In this document: positions 26,710 through 34,302 of the stretch, piece by piece
How positions within the stretch are numbered: the first letter of the stretch is position 1
How the letters are laid out: each line of letters begins with the position of its first letter
Made by a program: the position numbers and the translations under genes
The notes under the pieces: model-generated
Database searches by the model: none
What the model was told of the DNA's origin: nothing
Seen by the model: only the letters and a program-made list of their open reading frames with translations
Assembly (NCBI RefSeq): GCF_032854445.1
Contig: NC_088303.1
Span: forward strand, 24,869,501 to 24,933,500
Source of the DNA: Liolophura sinensis
Taxonomy: Eukaryota; Mollusca; Polyplacophora; Chitonida; Chitonidae
DNA length: 64,000 bases
Direction of reading: 5' to 3'

Positions 26710-29700
26710 GTACATTATAGATATACATACAGCATTATGCTGCCTGCTGTGTGCTTGCATAAATATGAAATAATATAACTGTGTGGTATGATGGAATGAA
26801 AATTTTGCAACATGGTGTGTTTGAAGTGAATGTGTTTTGAAACATATATATATAGGAAATCTGCTTTTGATTATAATGCTTGGTAGAATTAATACTTTTT
26901 TTAATGTATAGAGAGGAGCCCAATAGTTACCTAGTAATTTATGATCTTGTCACGAGACGTGGAAATTTCCATTTGAAAAAGTACCAGTATTCCAATTATG
27001 CAGGATGCCTGGGCTTGTCTTTGGTGTGCAGATCATTCATTCTATTGCTTAACTGTTAAAAAAAAACTGTTGCTTCCCTGCAAGACCAGCCCTGATCCTC
27101 TTAACAGTGCAGGTGTTAAGGTCATTGGAAATATATCTGTTAAAGTTAGCATGATACTTTAAAATTAGGATTGCTTATTGTGACATAGCGTTGATTGTAA
27201 ATACAGCTGCATATAGTTATGAAGCCTATGGTTCTCCGTTTCTTCTCAGACAAAATGTATAATTCATTGAAAATAATTTGGCAAAGACCAGTTTAACAGT
27301 GCCATGGCTTTGAGAAATTTTCATGACAAGCATCTCAGCCACACTGGGAAAAACTTTGTACAGGTGCACTTATCACTTTTAGTAATTTAAAAAAAAAATC
27401 ATAATGAATGTCATTACAATGCAATTCCAAATTTTGTATTTCATAATATGCTAAGAAGTTTTGTGTGGAACATAAGGCTACTTTTTTTCTATATTGAGAC
27501 ATTTAGGCTTTTTTACGAGGCATGCATTTTGGGGTTATCAAATTCCTAAGGAAAAGTCTCAAGTATTGCAAATAGAGGAATGACTTTGTCTTTGATTGAT
27601 GTTGGATGTGGTGACATCAAGTTTTATGCTTGTTTGTTTGTTCGTTTATTTATGCATATATTAGAAATGAAGAAATGGCCTGATGGATACATGTAAGACT
27701 TTATATAGCGTAGCTGTCTTTATTGACATGGTTTAAAAGATAATAACGGAATACCCAAGAATCACATCATACATATGCTGCCCGAGTGTCCGTGCTTAGT
27801 TTCAGCTACAGTTTGTCTGCACATTATCTGAACAACAATACAGAACATTTTTTGACTTGTATGTAGTTGGTGAGATACGCACCTTAATATAGGCATACAT
27901 TTGTAATCTGTACACAGCCTGTCTGTCAATCTCACAAATGTCAGATCTGTTAGCTGCACACAGTCCTGAGTTGTCACAAACTAGATCTGAACAAAGGCCC
28001 TCCTCCAGCTTCTCAGGGGAACCTTCTGTAGCTAGAGAGGTCAGATGCAATATTTATATATGCAATACCGATCAGATGTGCTGGGAGAAGGTGGGTATAG
28101 ATGTTTATTCAGATCAATTTAGCTTCAAGTGAGTAAAGGGAGGGACTACTATATATGACTTTTAGGAGATTCCCTATCTGCTGTTTCCTAAAGTGGCAGT
28201 TAGGAGCGCTCATCTTGGAAGCAATTAGTATTTGTCTCTTTGCGGAACGTTTTTGCTGATTCAGGCACGAAGTAAATACTAATACGGCAATCTCTTGAGT
28301 TAGGAAATGTTCTACCCTTATCAGGAGAGAAGTTTGTGTAGGCCTACTATTTAAAAGTGTAGGGAATATTGTATTTATTCATATATGTATTTTCAATTGA
28401 TTTGTGTTAATTGAATTTTTTTGTTTATCTGTTGGCGATCAGCTTTATGGGCAAAGGAAACAGGAGTGCTTAGAGTAAATCAACGGTCTTTGCTAGGTAT
28501 ATTTGCATGACAAATTTCTTGAAAACATGAAACTGCAAGAGGAGATAGACTTAATAGAGCTATTAGTGTTCCAAAAATTTAGTAAGATAAGCAGTCCATC
28601 AAAGTAGTTAGTGACAAGTTTGAATGCAGATTTGAAATGCACCCCAATCAGATATCCATGGATGTCACGAGAAATGGCTGAGCAATAAGATCAGCGTCAA
28701 CTGGGACATCTCATACAGTTTTTCAATAAATATGTTTGGATGTTGATGTGCTCTGGACTTGGGTTTAGTTCGGTGAATAGTCAGCTGTCAGGTTTAGGGC
28801 TGGAGGATCCATACAAGGAAACTACATCCATGTACTAGACATACCATGCAGTACATTGTACTTCCTTGGCTGACACAAACTGCACACTTCAGATTTGACC
28901 TTGTAACCCAAAGTTTGAGCACTGACCCTAAAGCATGTAGTATGATGTCTTGCTGGAATATCAAGACTTCAGAATTTAATCTTGTAACCCAAGGTTTGAG
29001 CATTGACCCTAAAGCATGTAGTATGATGTCTTGCTGGAATATCAAGACTTCAGAATTTGATCTTGTAACCCAAGGTTTGAGCATTGACCCTAAAGCGTGT
29101 AGTATGATGTCTTGCTGGAATATTAAGACTTCAGAATTTAATCTTGTAACCCAAGGTTTGAGCATTGACCCTAAAGCATGTAGTATGATGTCTTGCTGGA
29201 ATATCAAGACTTCAGAATTTAATCTTGTAACCCAAGGTTTGAGCATTGACCCTAAAGCATGTAGTACGATGTCTTGCTGGAATATTAAGACTTCAGAATT
29301 TGATCTTGTAACCCAAGGTTTGAGCATTGACCCTAAAGCGTGTAGTATGATGTCTTGCTGGAATATTAAGACTTCAGAATTTAATCTTGTAACCCAAGGT
29401 TTGAGCATTGACCCTAAAGCGTGTAGTATGATGTCTTGCTGGAATATTAAGACTTCAGAATTTAATCTTGTAACCCAAGGTTTGAGCATTGACCCTAAAG
29501 CATGTAGTATGATGTCTTGCTGGAATATCAAGACTTCAGAATTTAATCTTGTAACCCAAGGTTTGAACATTGACCCTAAAGCGTGTAGTATGATGTCTTG
29601 CTGGAATATTAAGACTTCAGAATTTAATCTTGTAACCCAAGGTTTGAGCATTGACCCTAAAGCATGTAGTATGATGTCTTGCTGGAATATCAAGACTTCA

Positions 29701-32700
29701 GAATTTAATCTTGTAACCCAAGGTTTGAGCATTGACCCTAAAGCGTGTAGTATGATGTCTTGCTGGAATATTAAGACTTCAGAATTTAATCTTGTAACCC
29801 AAGGTTTGAGCATTGACCCTAAAGCATGTAGTATGATGTCTTGCTGGAATATCAAGACTTCAGAATTTAATCTTGTAACCCAAGGTTTGAACATTGACCC
29901 TAAAGCGTGTAGTATGATGTCTTGCTGGAATATTAAGACTTCAGAATTTAATCTTGTAACCCAAGGTTTGAGCATTGACCCTAAAGCATGTAGTATGATG
30001 TCTTGCTGGAATATCAAGACTTCAGAATTTAATCTTGTAACCCAAGTTTGAGCATTGGCCCTAAAGCATGTAGTATGATGTCTTGCTGGAATATTGGAAT
30101 GAAATGAACCATTACGATGGTGAATTATTTTCTTTCTATGGAATGTATTATAATTAATGAATGAATTTGCATTATCCATTTATATGCATGTGTAAAATAA
30201 ATGAACAAGGATTTTCTTCTTGCATTACAAATATTGTATTGTATGGTTTCATGAAAAATTTACTTCACTCATGTCAGTAAAACCAGACTGCTCAAAATCT
30301 TAAACATCATGCAAGTACTTGGGAGATCTACCTATGAGATTGCTCATGCAAACACTTTATAATTATCCTGCTAGTACTAGGAAGATTAACCAACCAGGTT
30401 TCTAATGCAAAACACTTATTTGTCATGCTAGTACTAAGACCAACATGTACCTACAAGATTGCTCATGAAAACACTTAATTATCATGTTAGTACTAGGAAG
30501 ATGTACCCACAGATTGCTGACAAATAGTTCTAGCCATAATGTATCGTGCGAGAAAGTTGTTAAGGCTTTTTAATGCTTTCCTATCATATCTGCCTTGCTA
30601 GAGATTAGAGAAGCTTTTAGGAAAGATACCTTAGCGAGTGCAAATCATTAATACTGTTTGTACATTAAGTGCAAGTTGATGCTTGTACGTGCTTTGTAAT
30701 ATTTAAAACAAGATGCACATGAGTGTAACTTTGTCCTTTATTGAAAGATTTCAAACTTTTTAAGAATCAGTTTCGATTTACACATAGAATCATTTTTGTG
30801 CTGCCCATACATGACTAGTCTAATTGCCGAGCAAGTGTTAATCCTCATTTAAAATATGAGAAATTAAGTCATCAGTCATCAAATTAAAATTGAATAACTT
30901 TATCTTATAGCTCATGTCTGCTACAAACACTTAAGTTTATATCCAGTACTAGTCCAAGCTAACAGAGTGTGTTTGACTTTGTGCAGATCAACATGCTTAT
31001 AACTTTTAAGCTGAAAGCTTGTTTTACTAATCCCGAGATTGATAAATCCCAGTCGTTAAGGACTTTGAGAATCTACATACCTGCACCGTTATATTTGTAT
31101 GTTGATGGGATATTGAGCTGCATTAGAGAAATATCATCTGCAATTACATTTTTTTTTTAAATTATAGCGAACATTTAATTTTGCTACTAAGAATAAAATT
31201 ATCTGTTTTGTTTTTCTTCATGTTATAGTAAACATTTGTGCCTTATTTTACATTACAACATGTAAAAGTAAAATCATCTGTAAGCTTGTGCATTTATTTT
31301 ATTTTAATTACATTAATGTTATTTTGTTGTTTTACAATATTCTCAAATTAAGTCTTCTCTTTTGAAGTCTCTAAAAGACACAGCAAATCTCATGTGGTAA
31401 GTTTTGTAGTCAGTCATCGTAAAAACTATTCTTTTTATGGGATTTTTTTTATTGGATTTTGAACATAATTAAATATTTATTTATATACAATATATGAAAG
31501 TGCATTCAGATGGTGTTTGTATAGAATTTGTGGTAGAATTTGAACATTGAACAACTTGTTCCTTTCTATCACTTGATAGTACAGAATATTTTAGATCATT
31601 ATAGTGTTCAAATTGAAAACTTACAACATACTTCTTAAAGGAATCCAAGTTTTGGTTCCACACATCTTCAGCACATCTGTACTGATACTATATGTACATG
31701 TGTATATGCCAGTTGATGCTGCCTAAGTTCTTGGTCTACAATTGTGGTGATTTCCGGGCTGCCTTTTCTGAAGACTTCAACCACCAGCATGAGAATATTT
31801 GAACCGCTCGTTCCTTACTGAACATCAGCTTGCCACTAGCCGGCAAAATACTTTCCGTGAATAAATAACATGTACACTCTGTGTCATCTCTGTTGGCAAC
31901 TCAAATCTGCTAAACTTTATGGTTTGAAATTATCGGCTAAACCAATTTAAATTTTTTTCCTAAGAACTTAATCAAACATGACAAAGAAACCCTTGTTAAG
32001 TGGCCCTATAAGGCTGATGAATTGGTCAGAGTGAAGCAAAACATGTCACTTGGAAAATGCTAAAATTTAGTTGACATACATATTTATAAGTGTACAAAAG
32101 TGTCTGGTCAGCCATTTATATCGGTGTTAAAAACAAGTTGATTGGTTATTTAGACAGGTGTGGAAAACTGATTGGTCCTTTTTTATAAATGCACAAAATT
32201 ATGTAGGTGTGGAAGATGGGTTGGTTTGTTATTTACATGTAGATAGGTTGGAGTACATGTTTAGACGTTAGGTTGAATATTAAAGGGAAAGTTAAGATGT
32301 ACTTACAGTTATATTCCTTGCATTATAAGCAAGGAATAATGGCTGTGCTTGACTTGTGGGTCATCAGAGACATGTATGTGTAGGGTTCACTGCCATGGAA
32401 AAGCAGTCATTCTGTCAGCTGTTTGCTCACTCTGGTCCTCAGACATGAAACTCTTGACATTCCCCAGACTATATACGGGCCTATATAATTGACTGCATTT
32501 TTAGGAGTTTACTATTCATCAGTGCTGCCTTAAACCTCAGTGAAATAAGGGAGTGGGTTGTGGCCAAGTGGATAATGTATTTGCCAGCCAATTGCTAGTT
32601 TGTGGGACCTTGGTGACAATGAACAGTCAACTACACTTTTGTGACATGCTGTTTTCTGGGACCTTGGTGACAATGAGCAGTCAACTATGCTTTTGTGACA

Positions 32701-33742
32701 TGGTATTTTGTGGGACCTTGGTGACAATGAGCAGTCAACTATGCTTTTGTGACATGGTGTTTTGTGGGACCTTGGTGACAATGAGCAGTCAATTATGCTT
32801 TTGTGACATGTTGTTTTGTGGGACCTTGGTCATAATGAGCAGTCAACTACACTTTTGTGACATGTTGTTCAAGAAGTTTTCTTGGAAGACCCTTTGTTTT
32901 CCACCAATATGATGTGCTTGTCTGTGCAGCACACATGGAAAAGTTTTTCAGTCTCTTGTCACAGGTCAGTGGTTTAAACCAGGTTTTTTGGCTTCGTCGG
33001 TCCATGAAAAGGACTGCCAACACGTGTCAAAAATTCTTGAGTTGGCATTAAACAATAATCCCATCATCGCTTCAGTCACTGAAATTAATTATTATGTTAT
33101 TTGAAATTTGAAGATGGAATTCGTGGGTCCGCTTTAAGAACAGAAATTGGTTAATCAGCCAAGAAAGTATGTTCAGTTTGAATTGTCTGGAAATTTGAAT
33201 CTGGTGTGTATGAACTCAACTTTGTTTCAAAGTGTGTTTAAACTTGTGTTTAAATGATGTCTTTATGATAATGATGTCTTTATGGTGATGATGTCATTAT
33301 GCTGTGACTGTCAAGGGGGTTTCAGTATGCTGTCATTGGGCAAGTGTTGTGTCTGATGTCAGGACAGGGCAGGCTATTTCGTCAGGATGTTGCAACAGAA
33401 AAGAGTGTCATAACCAGGACGCTTGTTTCAGGATATGGTTACAGGGCAGGGCGTGATATCTGGGGTCAGTATGTTGTAACCATGTAGGGTGTCTTGTCTG
33501 GTGTCAGTATATTGTTACTGCGGCAGATGTCTTGTCTGGGGTGTCACTATACTGTGACTGGGTAGGTGTAATGTCTGATGTCAACACAGTAATGATTTGA
33601 CAAAGCTGTAATTGTAAGTGAAGTTTAATGTGTATTAGTTATTCAGAATCTCGTAAAACTGTTAACCGGTTGTTTGTTTCTGTTTTCAGCCCGACCTGGT
33701 CCCAGACGGGGAGACGTTCCATGGGCTGAGAATTACAGCTGA
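2021..33742 (+). CDS. MEGF6: MEGF6-like secreted multiple-EGF protein, 24 C-terminal exons (5' end outside window)
   Basis: Twenty-four exons with GT-AG junctions join into one reading frame of about 1,230 codons, apart from three single-base shifts between 23285 and 24554. Order: calcium-binding EGF (DINEC start), RGD-bearing spacer, about five EGF modules over four exons, twelve modules in 43-residue units, two non-EGF linker exons, seven more modules, and a short tail. Each module has eight cysteines in a CP-G-YG-C-C-C-G-C-D-TG-C-C-PGW-G-C pattern, typical of MEGF6/MEGF10/SREC-type laminin-like EGF repeats. A calcium-binding EGF before the repeats and no transmembrane helix or cytoplasmic tail favour MEGF6 over MEGF10/11 or stabilin-like proteins. 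Nearly all introns are phase 1, so exons can be skipped or duplicated without breaking frame. Signal peptide, EMI domain and promoter would lie to the left. Family assignment is firm; strict orthology to MEGF6 is inferred. Confidence 0.8.
2688..2867 (+). CDS. MEGF6-like exon: spacer with two RGD motifs
   Basis: The exon has acceptor tttcctcag and donor gtgagtg, 180 bp, phase 1 to 1. Its 60 residues contain no cysteine and match no domain I recognise. They include RGD at 2732-2740 and again at 2753-2761, in the context [12 protein letters not shown]. The exon sits between the calcium-binding EGF and the laminin-like EGF array, where a flexible exposed spacer would suit integrin binding. That role is inference. 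Confidence 0.85.
2868..6875 (+). other. 4-kb intron
   Basis: The interval joins two phase-1 exons cleanly, so no missing exon is required. A SINE fragment lies at 6218-6365. I see no other coding or structured element. Confidence 0.6.
6218..6365 (+). mobile_element. 5'-truncated SINE fragment
   Basis: The stretch runs from 'gggaaagtctgtcagcaacc' through a 'ccccccggggtctgccc' core and 'gtgaaatattgttgag' to an A-rich ataaataaat end. It is the same family as 43721-43984 in reverse orientation, and the tRNA head is missing. Confidence 0.85.
6876..7018 (+). CDS. MEGF6-like exon: first EGF module of the laminin-like array
   Basis: Acceptor gacaacag, donor gtcagct, 143 bp, phase 1 to 0. The translation starts [11 protein letters not shown] and carries [20 protein letters not shown]. 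The phase-0 donor falls within the next module, just after its first cysteine (C-D-E), unlike the phase-1 boundaries used later in the gene. Confidence 0.9.
7501..7630 (+). CDS. MEGF6-like exon: EGF module
   Basis: Acceptor tttcccaatag, donor gtatgta, 130 bp, phase 0 to 1. It reads [19 protein letters not shown], then [16 protein letters not shown]. It completes the module begun by the previous exon and restores phase 1. Confidence 0.92.
8193..8395 (+). CDS. MEGF6-like exon: EGF module plus start of the next
   Basis: Acceptor tcattctcag, donor gtaacca, 203 bp, phase 1 to 0. The translation includes [23 protein letters not shown] and [20 protein letters not shown]. It ends inside a module that continues at 9137. 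Confidence 0.9.
8933..9090 (-). mobile_element. SINE fragment, 46 bp before an exon acceptor
   Basis: The stretch matches the tail and body of the family: 'gattggtgtttt', 'gccgtactcaagaatg', 'cacttatacgacgg', 'gggcagagcccggg' and 'gttgctgccagaccttccca'. It ends just before the acceptor of the exon at 9137. The tRNA-like head is absent and no target-site duplication is obvious. Confidence 0.9.
9137..9323 (+). CDS. MEGF6-like exon: EGF modules
   Basis: Acceptor acttttacag, donor gtaagtt, 187 bp, phase 0 to 1. It reads [19 protein letters not shown], completing the previous module, then a module with [16 protein letters not shown]. The end of that second module is slightly irregular ([14 protein letters not shown]). 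After this exon every intron is phase 1. Confidence 0.9.
9887..10548. repeat. 33-bp minisatellite, about 20 degenerate copies, CCAAT in most units
   Basis: Units resemble 'attccattgtcctctgctga' followed by 'ccaatcatggact', 33 bp in all. Copies differ at many positions, which indicates age. Because 33 is a multiple of three, long open frames run through the array; these are not genes. Most units carry CCAAT or a one-base variant. Confidence 0.9.
10549..10624. repeat. 23-bp tandem repeat, three copies
   Basis: Three nearly identical units begin cctctgctgcccggaa at 10549, 10572 and 10595. They abut the 33-bp array and begin with its 'cctctgctg' end, so they look like a younger local amplification from it. 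Confidence 0.95.
12202..12327 (+). CDS. MEGF6-like exon: EGF module
   Basis: Acceptor ataattccag, donor gtgagtt, 126 bp, phase 1 to 1. It encodes [16 protein letters not shown], then [19 protein letters not shown]. It is one residue shorter than the 43-residue standard module. Confidence 0.92.
13206..13334 (+). CDS. MEGF6-like exon: EGF module (129 bp)
   Basis: Acceptor tactttgcag, donor gtaggat, phase 1 to 1. The translation [16 protein letters not shown], then [19 protein letters not shown], has all eight cysteines. Confidence 0.95.
13449..13577 (+). CDS. MEGF6-like exon: EGF module (129 bp)
   Basis: Acceptor tgtgttacag, donor gtaagct, phase 1 to 1. It encodes [16 protein letters not shown], then [19 protein letters not shown]. 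It is separated from the preceding exon by an intron of only 114 bp. Confidence 0.95.
13933..14061 (+). CDS. MEGF6-like exon: EGF module (129 bp)
   Basis: Acceptor ctgcttttag, donor gtacgtg, phase 1 to 1. It encodes [16 protein letters not shown], then [19 protein letters not shown], eight cysteines. Confidence 0.95.
14400..14786 (+). CDS. MEGF6-like exon: three fused EGF modules (387 bp)
   Basis: Acceptor ggtttgcag, donor gtgagta, phase 1 to 1. The length is exactly three times 129 bp and the exon encodes three complete modules without introns, beginning [20 protein letters not shown] and [10 protein letters not shown]. Its codons are noticeably more GC-rich than the neighbouring exons. Loss of two introns, or an intronless gain of two units, would explain it. 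Confidence 0.96.
14787..16078 (+). other. 1.3-kb intron
   Basis: AT-rich sequence between two phase-1 exons. I see no exon, repeat array or RNA gene in it. Confidence 0.6.
16079..16207 (+). CDS. MEGF6-like exon: EGF module (129 bp)
   Basis: Acceptor cttgatctag, donor gtaagtc, phase 1 to 1. It encodes [16 protein letters not shown], then [19 protein letters not shown]. Confidence 0.95.
16723..16851 (+). CDS. MEGF6-like exon: EGF module (129 bp)
   Basis: Acceptor tgtattacag, donor gtacgtc, phase 1 to 1. It encodes [16 protein letters not shown], then [19 protein letters not shown]. Confidence 0.95.
17108..17236 (+). CDS. MEGF6-like exon: EGF module (129 bp)
   Basis: Acceptor tgtattacag, donor gtaccca, phase 1 to 1. 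It encodes [16 protein letters not shown], then [19 protein letters not shown]. The acceptor tract is almost the same as that of the previous exon, which fits origin by exon duplication. Confidence 0.95.
18045..18173 (+). CDS. MEGF6-like exon: EGF module (129 bp)
   Basis: Acceptor ctgttgccag, donor gtcaggc, phase 1 to 1. It encodes [16 protein letters not shown], then [19 protein letters not shown]. Confidence 0.95.
18255..18345 (-). mobile_element. Short SINE fragment
   Basis: The stretch keeps the middle of the family only: 'atatttcactgatacaacg', 'cattatgg', 'gcagagcctgggggaaaccc' and 'acgcccatcc'. Both ends are missing. Confidence 0.8.
18701..18829 (+). CDS. MEGF6-like exon: EGF module (129 bp)
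   Basis: Acceptor gctgttacag, donor gtgagag, phase 1 to 1. It encodes [16 protein letters not shown], then [19 protein letters not shown]. It is the last module before the linker exons. Confidence 0.95.
19391..19528 (+). CDS. MEGF6-like linker exon: lysine-rich, non-EGF
   Basis: Acceptor caacctctag, donor gtaattc, 138 bp, phase 1 to 1, open throughout in the required frame. It encodes about 46 residues, roughly 40% Lys/Arg, with clusters such as [15 protein letters not shown], two N-K-S sequons and a more ordinary acidic end (LIKELET). There is no cysteine. Such basic clusters resemble heparin/glycosaminoglycan-binding segments. The exon is called from phase, splice sites and an open frame, not homology. 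Confidence 0.65.
20129..20215 (+). CDS. MEGF6-like linker exon: short acidic, non-EGF
   Basis: Acceptor actttttag, donor gtactcg, 87 bp, phase 1 to 1. The frame is open and gives [20 protein letters not shown] followed by LPGLPSMS. It has no cysteine and no recognised domain. Correct phase and good splice signals support it; optional (alternative) inclusion is possible. Confidence 0.55.
20216..23284 (+). other. 3.1-kb intron
   Basis: AT-rich sequence with no EGF-like coding stretch or clear repeat. Another short linker exon could hide here, since such exons have no recognisable motif. Confidence 0.55.
23285..23541 (+). CDS. MEGF6-like exon: two EGF modules, 1-bp deletion frameshift
   Basis: Acceptor accctccag, donor gtgagct. 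The length, 257 bp, is one less than two 129-bp modules. The frame reads [16 protein letters not shown] and on to [10 protein letters not shown], then meets TGA at 23464-23466. A missing base near 23452-23454 would restore the second module ([19 protein letters not shown]). The first module also has Ser (agt, 23371-23373) where the sixth cysteine belongs. It may be a sequence error or real decay. Confidence 0.85.
23898..24156 (+). CDS. MEGF6-like exon: two EGF modules, 1-bp insertion frameshift
   Basis: Acceptor cttgtgcag, donor gtaagag. The length, 259 bp, is one more than two standard modules. It reads [16 protein letters not shown] and on to [16 protein letters not shown], then reaches TGA at 24095-24097. 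One extra base near 24083-24088 accounts for the shift, after which [19 protein letters not shown] follows. The latter has an extra cysteine beside the sixth position. Confidence 0.85.
24425..24554 (+). CDS. MEGF6-like exon: one EGF module, 1-bp insertion frameshift
   Basis: Acceptor tgctttcag, donor gtgagag. The length, 130 bp, is one more than the standard module. It reads CPEGTHGIV, then TGA at 24457-24459. One extra base near 24451-24456 accounts for this, and the rest encodes [13 protein letters not shown] and [12 protein letters not shown] in the shifted frame. It is the third consecutive exon with a shift. Confidence 0.85.
24555..25060 (+). repeat. Degenerate array resembling the adjacent exon end and splice donor
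   Basis: The exon before ends tgtaataaag followed by gtgagagaaaa. The next ~500 bp repeat this theme about ten times with substitutions, for example 'tgtagcaaagtgagagaaaa' (24588), 'tgtaacaaaggtgagaatat' (24660), 'cgtaacaaaagtgagagaaa' (24707), 'tgtagcaaaggttagagaaa' (24787) and 'agtaacaaaggtgataataa' (24918). Spacing is irregular. Several units keep AAAGGTGAG-like donor consensus. Confidence 0.75.
25410..25535 (+). CDS. MEGF6-like exon: EGF module (126 bp)
   Basis: Acceptor ttattttag, donor gtaagag, phase 1 to 1. It encodes [16 protein letters not shown], then [19 protein letters not shown]. It is intact and one residue shorter than standard. The frame is normal again here. Confidence 0.95.
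25920..26057 (+). CDS. MEGF6-like exon: last EGF module
   Basis: Acceptor ctcttcag, donor gtaagtc, 138 bp, phase 1 to 1. It encodes [16 protein letters not shown], then [19 protein letters not shown] and a short QYRQS tail. It is the final cysteine-rich exon. Confidence 0.95.
26664..26710. repeat. TA microsatellite
   Basis: An interrupted (TA)n tract of about 47 bp in the last intron. Confidence 0.95.
28893..30094. repeat. 81-bp minisatellite, 15 copies, with alternating subtypes
   Basis: Units begin 'cttgtaacccaaggtttgag' at 28981, 29062, 29143 and so on, every 81 bp. Copies are very similar. Two main types occur: one with gcatg...atcaag, the other with gcgtg...attaag. Since 81 is 3 x 27, both strands stay open for about 400-460 codons. 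That is a by-product of a stop-free unit, not evidence of a gene. The last copy lacks a base and is cut short. Confidence 0.97.
30308..30520. repeat. ~58-bp degenerate tandem repeat, 3-4 copies
   Basis: Units start at 30308, 30367, 30424 and 30483 with variants of catgctagtacta and end with 'gctcatgcaaacactt'-like sequence. The copies are well diverged. Confidence 0.8.
32600..32873. repeat. 54-bp minisatellite, five copies
   Basis: The phrase gggaccttggtgacaatgag recurs at 32604, 32658, 32712, 32766 and 32820 (last copy slightly altered), exactly 54 bp apart, with 'cttttgtgacatg' in between. The frames stay open because 54 is a multiple of three. Confidence 0.95.
33690..33742 (+). CDS. MEGF6-like terminal coding exon with third RGD
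   Basis: Acceptor ctgttttcag. In phase 1, as required by the preceding donor, it encodes [16 protein letters not shown] and stops at TGA 33740-33742. An RGD lies at 33707-33715. There is no hydrophobic segment, so the protein ends as a short hydrophilic secreted tail. If an unseen exon changed the phase to 0, the alternative tail [20 protein letters not shown]... would stop at 33770. Confidence 0.65.
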
Positions 33743-34162
33743 GGAGGCGGAGGAGAATTTGCTCAATTGATGCTGTCGTAGATAGTCAACGTCTCTGTGT
33801 TGTTGTCAAAACTTTACATAACATTGATCTCCTTGGCCAGTCTCAGCTGCTGTGAGTCACTGCCAAATGTGGAAGAGTCCATAATTCTGAGGAAGAGTCC
33901 ATAATTCTGTGGAAGAGTCGGCAAGGCTGTGGACATTAAATATAAAGGTTTTGCATCTGCAGGACATATAAAAGTCAGCTGGGGTGTAAATGCTTGCAGA
34001 TCTTATACAATGTGGCTGATGTTCACAAGAAAAAGACGAGATATCAGATGTGCATACTTGATATCAGTGGTATCAAAGACTAGACTTCAAGTGCAAAGCA
34101 ATGATATCGATTGTAAGGACTTCATGATGTATGCTACATGTAAAAGGACACTTTTAAATAAA
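33743..34162 (+). other. Probable 3' UTR of the MEGF6-like gene
   Basis: Sequence after the stop contains a 20-bp-scale duplication ('gaagagtccataattctg' twice, 33869-33909) and an AATAAA at 34157-34162, which could serve as the poly(A) signal. The transcript end is not otherwise marked, and later sites are possible. Confidence 0.4.
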
Positions 34163-34302
34163 AAGACTTGATATCGAATGTAAGGAAAGGGTATCAGATG
34201 TATACAATTGATATCCGTTGTAAAAACTCTGATATCAAATATATATGGCACGATACAAAATCCAGGGGCTTGATATCTGCAAAAAGAAAACTTTGTGATA
34301 TC
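34040..34302. repeat. Cluster of eight GATATC palindromes
   Basis: GATATC occurs at 34040, 34060, 34103, 34170, 34210, 34231, 34272 and 34297, several within a 'cttgatatc-g-atgtaa' theme. It looks like a strongly decayed short tandem repeat around this hexamer. Confidence 0.8.

Larger units (their letters stand above)
26058..33689 (+). other. 7.6-kb last intron, repeat-rich
   Basis: The phase-1 ends of the flanking exons join directly. The interval contains a TA tract, a ~58-bp repeat, an 81-bp array and a 54-bp array, listed separately. I find no further cysteine-rich exon and no transmembrane-coding exon. A non-EGF exon without a motif cannot be excluded. Confidence 0.6.

Noticed and set aside
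28794-30179. Open frames of ~400 codons (+) and ~460 codons (-) over the same interval
   Set aside because: They are produced by an 81-bp tandem repeat with no stop in the unit. Both strands are open, copies differ without any bias to silent changes that I can see, and the interval is in an intron.
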